From Phycisphaeraceae bacterium (GTDB lineage Bacteria > Planctomycetota > Phycisphaerae > Phycisphaerales > UBA1924), in NCBI GenBank assembly GCA_019636845.1, contig JAHBWV010000001.1, positions 434,001 through 498,000 on the forward strand: a stretch of 64,000 nt of DNA, in the 5' to 3' direction. A model generated the notes under the pieces. It saw only the letters and a list, made by a program, of their open reading frames with translations, searched no databases and was not told the origin of the DNA. Below, piece after piece: positions 57,401-64,000 of this stretch. Position numbers and translations under genes: made by a program. Position 1 is the stretch's first letter. The number at the start of each line of letters is the position of its first letter.

Positions 57401-57546
57401 GCTTTCGGTCCTTGCATCTCGCGCCCCGGCACGCGAACAAGCGGTCCCGGACGCGTCATTCTCTTGGATGGCCAAGCATAGGCGAACGTGACATTGTTCG
57501 GTATGAAGAGGGTGAGGGGGTCGTGCGCGGCGAGGGGCGCGTCTCG

Positions 57547-58458
57547 TCAGGGGTTGGGCTGGGTGAGGCGCCGGGCGATGCGGAGGGCTTGCGTGTGTGC
57601 CGCCACGTCGTGGACGCGGAAGAGGCGTGCTCCGGCGTGGTAGTGTGCGATGGAGCACGCGAGCGTGGCTGGGAGGCGTTGATCGGTGGGGAGCGGGGGG
57701 TCTGCTGCGAACGCGCCGACGAAGCTCTTGCGGCTGAGGGCGGAGAGGATGGGGCGCCCGAGGGTGAGAAGCTCCGAGGTTCTGCGGATGAGCATCGCGT
57801 TCTGGTCGACGGTTTTGCCGAAGCCGAGCCCGGGGTCGAGGACGATGCGTTGGGGATCGACGCCGGCATCGACGGCTCTTTGCATGAGTGCGCGCAGGCC
57901 TTGCAGGACGTGCTCGACCACATCGCCTCGGATGGGTGCTTCTGAGGGTGTGTAGGAGGTGGAGTATCTGTCCTGATCGGGCGCGAGAACGCGGTGCATG
58001 AGGATGAGCCCGGCTTTGGTTGACGCGGCGAGCGAGAGGATGGCGGGGTCTTCCGTGGCTCCTGAGACATCGTTGATGATGTGTGCGCCGGCGTCGAGGG
58101 CCGCGTGTGCGACCGGGGCGAGCGTGGTGTCGATGCTGATGGGGATGGTCCCGAGGATGCCGCCTTCGGCCCTGATCGCTTTGATCGCAGGGACGACGCG
58201 GGCGATCTGTTCTTCGGCGCTGACGCGTCGGGCACCGGGGCGTGTGGATTCGCCCCCGATGTCGAGCGCGTCGGCTCCGGCGAGAGCCGCGTGGTGTGCG
58301 GTGTGGACGGCGTCTGCGGGGGTGTCGAGGCGTCCGCCGTCGGAGAAGGAATCGGGCGTGAGGTTGAGGATGGCGATGAGGCGAGGGTGGGTGAGAGAGA
58401 TGGCGAGGCCTGAAGTGAGCGGCCAGGTATCCGGGGAGGTGGACGTTTGTTCCGGCAT
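57547..58458 (-). CDS. folP: Dihydropteroate synthase
   Basis: A 303-residue folate enzyme joining p-aminobenzoate to the pterin pyrophosphate. Motifs: LIAILNLTPDSFSDGGRLDT, DIGGESTRPGARRV, ISIDTT, HIINDVSGATEDP, LDPGLGFGKTVDQNAMLI, and LSALSRKSFVGAF, all at expected spacing. ATG 58458 gives a normal start and leaves 52 bases to the divergent histidine kinase gene. Confidence is high. Confidence 0.95.
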   Translation of the reverse strand: MPEQTSTSPDTWPLTSGLAISLTHPRLIAILNLTPDSFSDGGRLDTPADAVHTAHHAALAGADALDIGGESTRPGARRVSAEEQIARVVPAIKAIRAEGGILGTIPISIDTTLAPVAHAALDAGAHIINDVSGATEDPAILSLAASTKAGLILMHRVLAPDQDRYSTSYTPSEAPIRGDVVEHVLQGLRALMQRAVDAGVDPQRIVLDPGLGFGKTVDQNAMLIRRTSELLTLGRPILSALSRKSFVGAFAADPPLPTDQRLPATLACSIAHYHAGARLFRVHDVAAHTQALRIARRLTQPNP

Positions 58459-58510
58459 GTATGCGAGAGCGTATGCGTCGCGATGCGCGCTTCGGGCGTA
58501 TCTTCTCTGC

Positions 58511-60229
58511 ATGCTGACGCTGGTCGTCATCCACGGGCCGGACAAGGGGCGCCGGTTCGAGTTGCCGGGGAATGTCCCTCAGTTGATCGGTCGATCGAGC
58601 GAGGCGCTGCCTATCTCGGACACGACGGTCTCGCGGCGGCATGCGGAGTTGACGCCCGATCGTGGGACGTGGTGGATCCGTGATCTTGACTCGCACAACG
58701 GGACGCTGGTGAACGGGGCGCGGATCGAGGAGCGCCGGCGGCTCTCCGAGGGGGATCAGATCCGCGTCGGCGAGACGGTCTTCAGGGTGGGTGATCGTCT
58801 GGCGCGGGAGCACGCGGACGCCGTGCGCCTCATGCTGCCCCATGAGATGGACGCGAGCGTGCAGCGGACGCTCGAATCGAGCGAGGACTCGATGATCCTT
58901 CCTTCGGAGGATCCCTCGGCGGCGGCTCGCGAGCATCTGCGCCTGATCTATCGCCTGACCTCGTTGACGACGCAGATCACGGATCGTTTGAAGCTGCTCG
59001 AGTCGGTGATGGATCTTGCGTTCTCGGAGCTTCGGCCCGAGCGCGGGTTCATCATGCTGAAGGATGACGACGCCGAGGGGACGTTGCGGCCCCTGGTCGT
59101 GAGGCACCGGACCGCGCCGGGACGGGGTGAGGACCCGCGGATCCAGGTGAGCCGCACGATTCTGCAGCACTGTGTTCGCCGGGGTGAGGGGCTCTTGACG
59201 AGCAACGCGATGGCGGACCCGAGATTCAGCGGCGCGCCCGGGGGGGCAGGGGGCGGGGACAGCATCCAGCGTTTCCATATCCGGTCGGCGCTCTGCTCGC
59301 CGATCAGGTTCAAGGATCGGACGTTCGGGGCGGTGTATCTGGACTCGTCCGCCGCGGCGGGGACGTTCACGCCGGCGCACCTTGCGTTGCTGAACGCGAT
59401 CGCGCTGCACACGGGGCTTGCGCTTGCGCACCTTGAGTCGTACCAGCAGCGTCTGCACACGGAGCGTCTGGCGGCGATGGGGGAGACGATGGCGACGCTG
59501 TCGCACTCGATCAAGAACATCATGCAGGGGATGCGGGGCGGGGCGGATGTGGTGGAGATGGGGCTGAAGAAGGACGACCTGAAGATCGCGAAGGGGGGAT
59601 GGACGATCCTCCGCAGGAACATCGACAGGATCGGGCGGCTGACGCTGAACATGCTGACGTACAGCAAGCAGCGAATGCTGGAGATCGAGCTGACGCCGCT
59701 CGGGGCTGTGATCGAGGACTGCGCGATGCTGCTGGAGGGGCAGTGCAAGCAGCGTCGGATCGGGATGATGCTGGATCTGGACCAGGAGATGCCGCCGCTG
59801 CACATCGATCCGCACCTGATGCATCAGGCGATTCTGAATCTAGTGACGAACGCGGTCGAGGCGGTGGTGGATGGGACCGGGATCGTGACGATCCGCACGA
59901 CGTACCGTCAACCGGACGCCGGCGCGCCGGGGCTCGGTCCTTCGACCGAGATCCTGGTGATGGACAACGGGCAGGGGATTTCGGCGGATCGTCTGCAGTG
60001 GATCTTTGAGCCGTTCAACTCGAGCAAGGGGTCGCGCGGAACCGGGCTGGGTCTGGCCGTGACCAAGCGGATCGTCGAGGAGCATGGCGGGCGCATCACT
60101 GTTGAGTCAGAGCCCGGGAAGGGGACGACGTTTCGGATCTATCTTCCGAACGATCCGAACAAGGCGTTCGACCCCGCGGCGACGACCGAGACGGGGCCGA
60201 TCGTGGATGACCTGTTGAGGAAACTATGA
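58511..60229 (+). CDS. FHA-GAF sensor histidine kinase
   Basis: A 572-residue cytoplasmic kinase. Residues 1-95 are an FHA domain (MLTLVVIHGPDKGRRFELPG, LIGRSSEALPISDTTVSRRH, SHNGTLVNG). Residues 140-310 are a GAF domain. The phosphoacceptor region is MATLSHSIKNIMQGMRGGAD (His in SHSIKN), and the ATPase domain has LNLVTNAVEAV (N box), VMDNGQGISADRLQWIFEPF and SKGSRGTGLGLAVTKRIVEE. No response regulator is adjacent. The FHA domain links it to Ser/Thr phosphorylation and it shares the FHA-GAF head with the phosphatase at 17370-19001. Confidence 0.9.
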   Translation: MLTLVVIHGPDKGRRFELPGNVPQLIGRSSEALPISDTTVSRRHAELTPDRGTWWIRDLDSHNGTLVNGARIEERRRLSEGDQIRVGETVFRVGDRLAREHADAVRLMLPHEMDASVQRTLESSEDSMILPSEDPSAAAREHLRLIYRLTSLTTQITDRLKLLESVMDLAFSELRPERGFIMLKDDDAEGTLRPLVVRHRTAPGRGEDPRIQVSRTILQHCVRRGEGLLTSNAMADPRFSGAPGGAGGGDSIQRFHIRSALCSPIRFKDRTFGAVYLDSSAAAGTFTPAHLALLNAIALHTGLALAHLESYQQRLHTERLAAMGETMATLSHSIKNIMQGMRGGADVVEMGLKKDDLKIAKGGWTILRRNIDRIGRLTLNMLTYSKQRMLEIELTPLGAVIEDCAMLLEGQCKQRRIGMMLDLDQEMPPLHIDPHLMHQAILNLVTNAVEAVVDGTGIVTIRTTYRQPDAGAPGLGPSTEILVMDNGQGISADRLQWIFEPFNSSKGSRGTGLGLAVTKRIVEEHGGRITVESEPGKGTTFRIYLPNDPNKAFDPAATTETGPIVDDLLRKL

Positions 60230-60247
60230 GCGTCTGGCCGCGGCGAT

Positions 60248-60961
60248 TCATGCCAACTCGATGAGGATGAACTCTGCCCCGGCGGGACCTGCGGTGATGG
60301 CCATCTCGGTCTCATCGCTGATGAAGACGCCGTCGCCTTCAGACAGATTGTGTCCGTTGAGGGTGATGCTGCCCTTGGCGAGGTGGAGGAAGGCGTGGCG
60401 GTCGTGGCGGAGCGGGTGTGCCGCGGCTTTGCCCGCGCTCAAGCGCGAGGCATAGAAGAACGCGTCCTGGTGGATGAGGGTCGGCGCGCCCGAGCCGTCG
60501 GGGCCTGCGAGGAGCGCGAGGCGATCACGCAGGTCGGCATCTTTGAATTCGCGGTCCTCGTAGGAGGGTCGGATGTTCTTGCGGTCTGGCACGATCCAGA
60601 TCTGCAGGAGCCGGAGCGGATCGGTCGGTGAGGGGTTGAACTCTGAGTGCCTGATGCCGCTTCCGGCGCTCATGCGCTGGATCCAACCGGGGGCGAGCGA
60701 CTTGGCGTTTCCCGTGGAGTCTTTGTGGGCGAGCTGGCCGTCGAGGACGTAGGTGATGATCTCCATGTTGTCGTGGGGGTGCTCGCTGAAGCCCATGCCG
60801 GGGCGGACGCGATCGTCGTTGACGACGAGGAGCGAGCGGAAGCCGTCGGCGTATGGGACATCGTTCGAGAGGATCGAGCGACCGAAGGAGAAGGTGTGGC
60901 GACCGTCGAGCCAGCCGATGCGTGTCATGGCCCTGTCATCCGCTTTGCGAACAGTGATCAT
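60248..60961 (-). CDS. Pirin-family protein (YhhW-like)
   Basis: A 237-residue bicupin. It has GWLDGRHTFSFGRSI, GMGFSEHPHDNMEIITYVLD (metal-binding His-x-His and Glu), AGSGIRHSEFNPSPTDPLRL and LLQIWIVPD, the YhhW/pirin signature. E. coli YhhW acts as a quercetin 2,3-dioxygenase in vitro. The MarR-type regulator 630 bases upstream on the same strand could control it (inference). It is convergent with the histidine kinase gene. Confidence 0.9.
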   Translation of the reverse strand: MITVRKADDRAMTRIGWLDGRHTFSFGRSILSNDVPYADGFRSLLVVNDDRVRPGMGFSEHPHDNMEIITYVLDGQLAHKDSTGNAKSLAPGWIQRMSAGSGIRHSEFNPSPTDPLRLLQIWIVPDRKNIRPSYEDREFKDADLRDRLALLAGPDGSGAPTLIHQDAFFYASRLSAGKAAAHPLRHDRHAFLHLAKGSITLNGHNLSEGDGVFISDETEMAITAGPAGAEFILIELA

Positions 60962-61592
60962 CTGCAGCTCCTTCTTCTGGTTCGTGCGGGCTCGCCCGCG
61001 CTATTGCTTGTTTCAACAGATAATACGATGCCGCGGGGCGCGGATGGTAACGGCGTCCGGCGTCGGATCCAAACCCGGGCCTCGCGGCGGGACGGGTCGC
61101 GCCTGGTGAGCGTCGGCGGGTTGGCCGGGAACGATGGGGAGGGGCAAAAATGACACCCCGCCGCTGGAGGTCTCAGAGTTGCGGCGGGGCGTCTGGGAGG
61201 TCTCGGGATGTTTCGGCACCTGGTATCGCCCCGTGGGAGGTGCCAGACTGGCTGGCCTGAGACCCGGAGGATACTCAAGCACGGGCGGCCGATCTCACTG
61301 TCTGATGCCGCGGTTTGGATTGCGTTTCGCAGTCCCCGCGGCTTTGGCCTGTGGGTGCCGGGTCGTGTCCGTGTGTCACACGTTTCCCGGCCCCTTACAT
61401 TCCACTACGCGAGAGAGAGTTCGATGGTCCGCATCGCTTGGTTTCAGAATGCTCGGACCGGACACGTCTCTTCTGGTTTCTATACGCAGCCGGCGGGTGT
61501 GAGTTCTGGCGTTTCGTCGCGCGGTTATGCAGCGGTTCTGGGACTGTTGGTGCGTTGGGTGGATTCTCACAAGGTCGGGGGCACCGCCAGAT
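60962..61592. other. Long intergenic region with structured segments
   Basis: About 630 bases between the pirin start and the MarR stop. CCCCGCCGC (61156-61164) and GCGGCGGGG (61181-61189) form a nine-base hairpin, followed by further GC-rich pairing possibilities near 61200-61270. Short frames exist, including one from ATG 61424, but without a recognisable protein. Promoter of pirin expected near 61000. Confidence 0.4.
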
Positions 61593-62171
61593 TCATGGCT
61601 GAGAGCGAGCGCGGCGGATCTTGGCGAGCAGGATGAGGAGCTGCCCGAGATCGCGGTCCGAGACGTGGCCGAGCTGTTCTTTGTGGGCACGGAGCACCGG
61701 TTTATCCAGCGCGGCGAGTGTGTCGAGCCCCGCTCGGGTGATCTTCACGCGTGTGATGCGGCGGTCGTTTCCGTCGCGGGCGCGACGGGCAAGGCGCTGG
61801 TCTACAAGCCGATCGACCAGTCGCGTTACATCGGGTACGGGCGTGACCATGTGCTCGCCGATCTCGGAGCATGTGCGTGTGCCTTCCTCCCTGAGCGCAC
61901 CGCGCAGAATCCGGAGGACGTTGTACGTTGCTTCTGAGAGTCCGTGGGGCTTGAGAAGCCGCTGGAAGTCGGCGGAGAGGATGCCGGAGGTTCGCTGCAG
62001 CGCGATGTACGCCTCCTGGGAGACGCTGGCGAAGGGAGACTTCTTGTGCAGCTCATGCAGCAGGGACGCATGCGCATCGGCGGCGGCGGCGCGTCGTTTG
62101 GGGCTCTTGGTGGAGCGGGTGGTTCGACGGTCGGGATTGGCAGGTGCTTTCTTGCGTGTTCGGCTGGGCAT
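61593..62171 (-). CDS. MarR-family transcriptional regulator
   Basis: A 192-residue protein. The first 45 residues are Lys/Arg/Ala-rich and disordered. The winged-helix part follows: YIALQRTSGILSADFQRLLK, GLSEATYNVLRILRGA, TCSEIGEHMVTPVPDVTRLV and DRLVDQRLARRARDGNDRRI, then TRVKITRAGLDTLAALD, all as in MarR. ATG at 62171 is chosen. It is divergent from the methyltransferase-like gene, with about 150 bases between, and could control it or pirin (inference). Confidence 0.88.
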   Translation of the reverse strand: MPSRTRKKAPANPDRRTTRSTKSPKRRAAAADAHASLLHELHKKSPFASVSQEAYIALQRTSGILSADFQRLLKPHGLSEATYNVLRILRGALREEGTRTCSEIGEHMVTPVPDVTRLVDRLVDQRLARRARDGNDRRITRVKITRAGLDTLAALDKPVLRAHKEQLGHVSDRDLGQLLILLAKIRRARSQP

Positions 62172-62319
62172 GCTCGCGCCCTCCGGGACGCGCCGGATGG
62201 TAGGGTTCGAACCCATGCCGATGCCCTCGGCACGGGTCGCCGCGGCGGGACGGGCCTGCCTTCAATAGATCGAGGGCTCGCCCGTGCCGGAGGCGACGCG
62301 GCCCGCAACGGAGTACCAC

Positions 62320-63390
62320 ATGTCCATCCGATCTCGCGCTCTTTCGCTGGTCGTCCTCTGTGTCGGGCTTTGTGGCTTTTCCACGGTTGCGGCAGCCCAG
62401 CGTGCGGAACCGGCATCGGACATTGTGAAAGAACTTTCGCGTCAGTCGTGGATGATCTCACCGGCGGTGCATTCGGATCTCGCGCTCGAGTTTCTGCGTG
62501 GTGTGCCGAGTCTGCCTGTAGCGGAACCCAGGACGCTGTGGCGCAGCCGCGAGAGGCGGGTGGCGTACACCGCCGCACAGTATGAGACGCTTGACGAGCA
62601 AGAGCGGGCGGATCTGTCGGCCCGGGAGTTTCCGCCGGCGTTTACTTATATGACGGCGTATGGGTCGCCGCTGGTCTATGCGAGAGTGCTGGATGTGGCG
62701 TCGGCGCACGGTGTGAAGTCGCTGAGCGGGAAGCGTGTGCTGGACTTCGGGTATGGCTCGATCGGGCAGATCCGGTTGATGGCGCTGATGGGGGCGGATG
62801 CGCACGGCGTGGATGTCGAGGTCGCGCTCGCGGCGCTGTATGGGCACGAGGGCGACACGGGGCGGCTCGGTCCTGGCAACGTCTCGCTGCACCACGGGCG
62901 ATGGCCGGCTGAGCCCGCGATCGTCGAGGCGATCGGAGGCGGGTACGACCTGATCACGAGCAAGAACACGCTGAAGGCGGGGTACATCCACCCCGCGCGC
63001 GAGGCGGATCCGGCCCAGCTTGTGCATCTCGGCGTGGATGACGGGGTGTTCTTGAAGAGCGTTCACGATGCACTGAAGCCGGGCGGCCTGTTTGTGATCT
63101 ACAACATCTGCCCGCCGCAGAATCCTGCGCCGGGCAAGGCGGGTGCGACGGGTGATACGGCGTACATCCCGTGGGCGGACGGTTGGAGCCCATTTTCGAG
63201 GGAGCAGTTTGCATCTGCGGGGCTTGAGGTGCTCGCCTTCGATGAGCGCGATGAGGCGGTGCTGCACCCGATTTTCCTTGCACTCGGGTATGACGAGGGA
63301 AAGGGGCTTGAGGGGCTTCAGAAGTCGATTTTCGTGTGGTACACCGTCGCGAAGAGGCCCGAGAATCCGTCCGAAGCGGGGCGGGAGTGA
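62320..63390 (+). CDS. Exported methyltransferase-like protein
   Basis: A 356-residue protein with a clear N-terminal signal (ALSLVVLCVGLCGFSTVAAA then Q). The middle has a Rossmann methyltransferase-like motif I (GKRVLDFGYGSIGQIRLMAL, MGADAHGVDVE), then GYDLITSKNTLKAGYIHPAR and DALKPGGLFVIYNICPPQN, the usual post-motif region. S-adenosylmethionine is not expected outside the cytoplasm, so the export signal is odd; the domain may have another ligand. ATG at 62320 is chosen. It is divergent from the MarR gene. Confidence 0.75.
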   Translation: MSIRSRALSLVVLCVGLCGFSTVAAAQRAEPASDIVKELSRQSWMISPAVHSDLALEFLRGVPSLPVAEPRTLWRSRERRVAYTAAQYETLDEQERADLSAREFPPAFTYMTAYGSPLVYARVLDVASAHGVKSLSGKRVLDFGYGSIGQIRLMALMGADAHGVDVEVALAALYGHEGDTGRLGPGNVSLHHGRWPAEPAIVEAIGGGYDLITSKNTLKAGYIHPAREADPAQLVHLGVDDGVFLKSVHDALKPGGLFVIYNICPPQNPAPGKAGATGDTAYIPWADGWSPFSREQFASAGLEVLAFDERDEAVLHPIFLALGYDEGKGLEGLQKSIFVWYTVAKRPENPSEAGRE

Positions 63391-63504
63391 TCGGACGTGA
63401 AGCCGGGAGCAGGGTGGGGGATGTCCGAGGGCGTCTTGGTGGAGTAGGGCAGGATTCCGCGGGTTGGCGGCGCATCGGGGCCATTGTGCTGTAAGATTGG
63501 GTTG

Positions 63505-64000
63505 ATGACTGCGGGCTCTGAGAGGGGCTCCGGCGGCCCTCAGGTTCGCCGGAAGGTACGTTGTGTTCTCTGGACTGCCAGGGACGCGATGCCACCTTCG
63601 GAGTTGGACGTCGAACTCGGGAAGAAGGGGATCGAGTGGCGTGCCGCGGATGATGCGCACGGCGCGCTGGCTCTGCTGGTTTCTTGGGCGAAACCCACGG
63701 AGGAGCAGGGTGTCGTTCGCGTGCTGATTCTGGTGGAGCCCTCTGGGCTTGGGGGCGGGTCGCATGGCGTTCGGGCCCTGCTCGATGCCGCGGATCTGTA
63801 TGCGCCGGATGCGGCGCGTTGGGTTTATGTCCGCGGCGCGAACCCAGCGTTGCGTGCGTTCGTTGAAAGCGATGTGAAAGGCGCGGCTTCGCAGGGAACT
63901 CGGTTTGGTGAGCCATCTCGTCCGGCACGGGGAACGGATGCCGGAGCGCGGGTCGGCACACCTCGGCCTGAGGCAAGGCCCCTTCCGCTGCGGATTGCGC
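63505..64000 (+). CDS. N-terminal part of an unidentified protein, cut by the window edge
   Basis: A plus-strand frame begins with ATG at 63505 (MTAGSERGSGGPQVRRKVRC) and is open to the right edge, 165 codons. The central part looks like a real fold: VRVLILVEPSGLGGGSHGVR, LDAADLYAPDAARWVYVRGA, resembling a small Rossmann or response-receiver-like segment. The end is Arg/Pro-rich linker. I do not recognise the family. A TAAGAT at 63492-63497 could be a -10 box. Confidence 0.55.
   Translation, partial: MTAGSERGSGGPQVRRKVRCVLWTARDAMPPSELDVELGKKGIEWRAADDAHGALALLVSWAKPTEEQGVVRVLILVEPSGLGGGSHGVRALLDAADLYAPDAARWVYVRGANPALRAFVESDVKGAASQGTRFGEPSRPARGTDAGARVGTPRPEARPLPLRIA

Noticed and set aside
57068-59824. 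Minus-strand open frame of over 900 codons ending in the thioredoxin sequence
   Set aside because: Only its last 110 codons are real (thioredoxin). The rest is antisense to the histidine kinase or out of frame with folP.
61230-61290. TPP-riboswitch-like GGTGCC...CTGAGA
   Set aside because: The 5' half resembles a thi-box, but the required 3' part (CCTGAT...GGATAATGCCAGCG) is absent and no thiamine gene is near.
61424-61636. Possible small gene starting MVRIAWFQNARTG
   Set aside because: A purine-rich stretch precedes the ATG, but the sequence has no recognisable fold and its end overlaps the MarR gene on the other strand.
62180-62240. tRNA-like GGGTTCGAACCC on the minus strand
   Set aside because: The T-loop-like sequence is only a palindrome; the T stem does not pair fully and no anticodon or acceptor stem can be drawn around it.

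Overview
The window looks like a chromosomal segment of a planctomycete, most likely class Phycisphaerae. This is inferred from the high GC content, three secreted proteins with PEP-CTERM-type tails ending in Arg-rich clusters, a LEPR-XLL-like N-terminus, three very large Hanks-type kinases with C-terminal WD40 or TPR-like regions, ECF sigma factors, and many dispersed palindromic repeats. There is one tRNA (Leu, anticodon TAG), no rRNA and no CRISPR array. No database search was possible; functions come from motifs and architecture.

Layout. 0-9.3 kb holds a K+/H+ antiporter, a NagB-LmbE fusion, a large secreted LEPR-XLL-type protein, a coupled pair of unknown genes, a Tat-exported TIM barrel and a NeuD-like acyltransferase. 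9.2-14.2 kb (minus) is an export locus: a MacA-like adaptor, LolD/MacB-like ATPase and FtsX-type permease, then lptB and a PEGA lipoprotein whose 5' end carries a MITE-like element. 14.2-21.3 kb carries a possible orphan transcript with a strong terminator, a TetR regulator with its operator, several secreted or lipoprotein genes, an FHA-GAF-PP2C phosphatase and a LOG-type protein. 21.5-28.6 kb holds a zinc-finger/kinase/WD40 protein, PEP-CTERM proteins, nadA and a PilZ protein. 28.8-36.3 kb has a glycosyltransferase, a tail-fibre-like secreted protein flanked by 158-bp direct repeats, HU, an outer-membrane-type protein, an ArfB-like release factor and a decayed copy of its tail. 36.3-41.5 kb has an alpha/beta hydrolase, DoxX, tRNA-Leu, a REP-associated tyrosine transposase (RAYT) surrounded by REP palindromes, and a lysine 2,3-aminomutase-like gene. 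41.8-51.3 kb is rich in regulation: an ECF sigma/anti-sigma pair, nuoE, and a kinase / ECF sigma / zinc-finger-kinase operon. 51.4-64 kb has a second PEP-CTERM paralogue, an alpha-L-fucosidase, a hairpin cluster, an oxidoreductase, thioredoxin, folP, an FHA-GAF histidine kinase, pirin, MarR, an exported methyltransferase-like protein and a partial gene.

Two themes stand out. First, signalling: two kinases share an anti-sigma-type zinc finger at the N-terminus and closely similar kinase domains, and each is followed convergently by a paralogous PEP-CTERM protein, which suggests a duplicated module. Second, repeats: a RAYT/REP system, palindromes read as protein in the tail of one gene, clusters of tight TTC-loop hairpins, and several cases where the 3' end of a gene (or its stop-codon region) is duplicated nearby.
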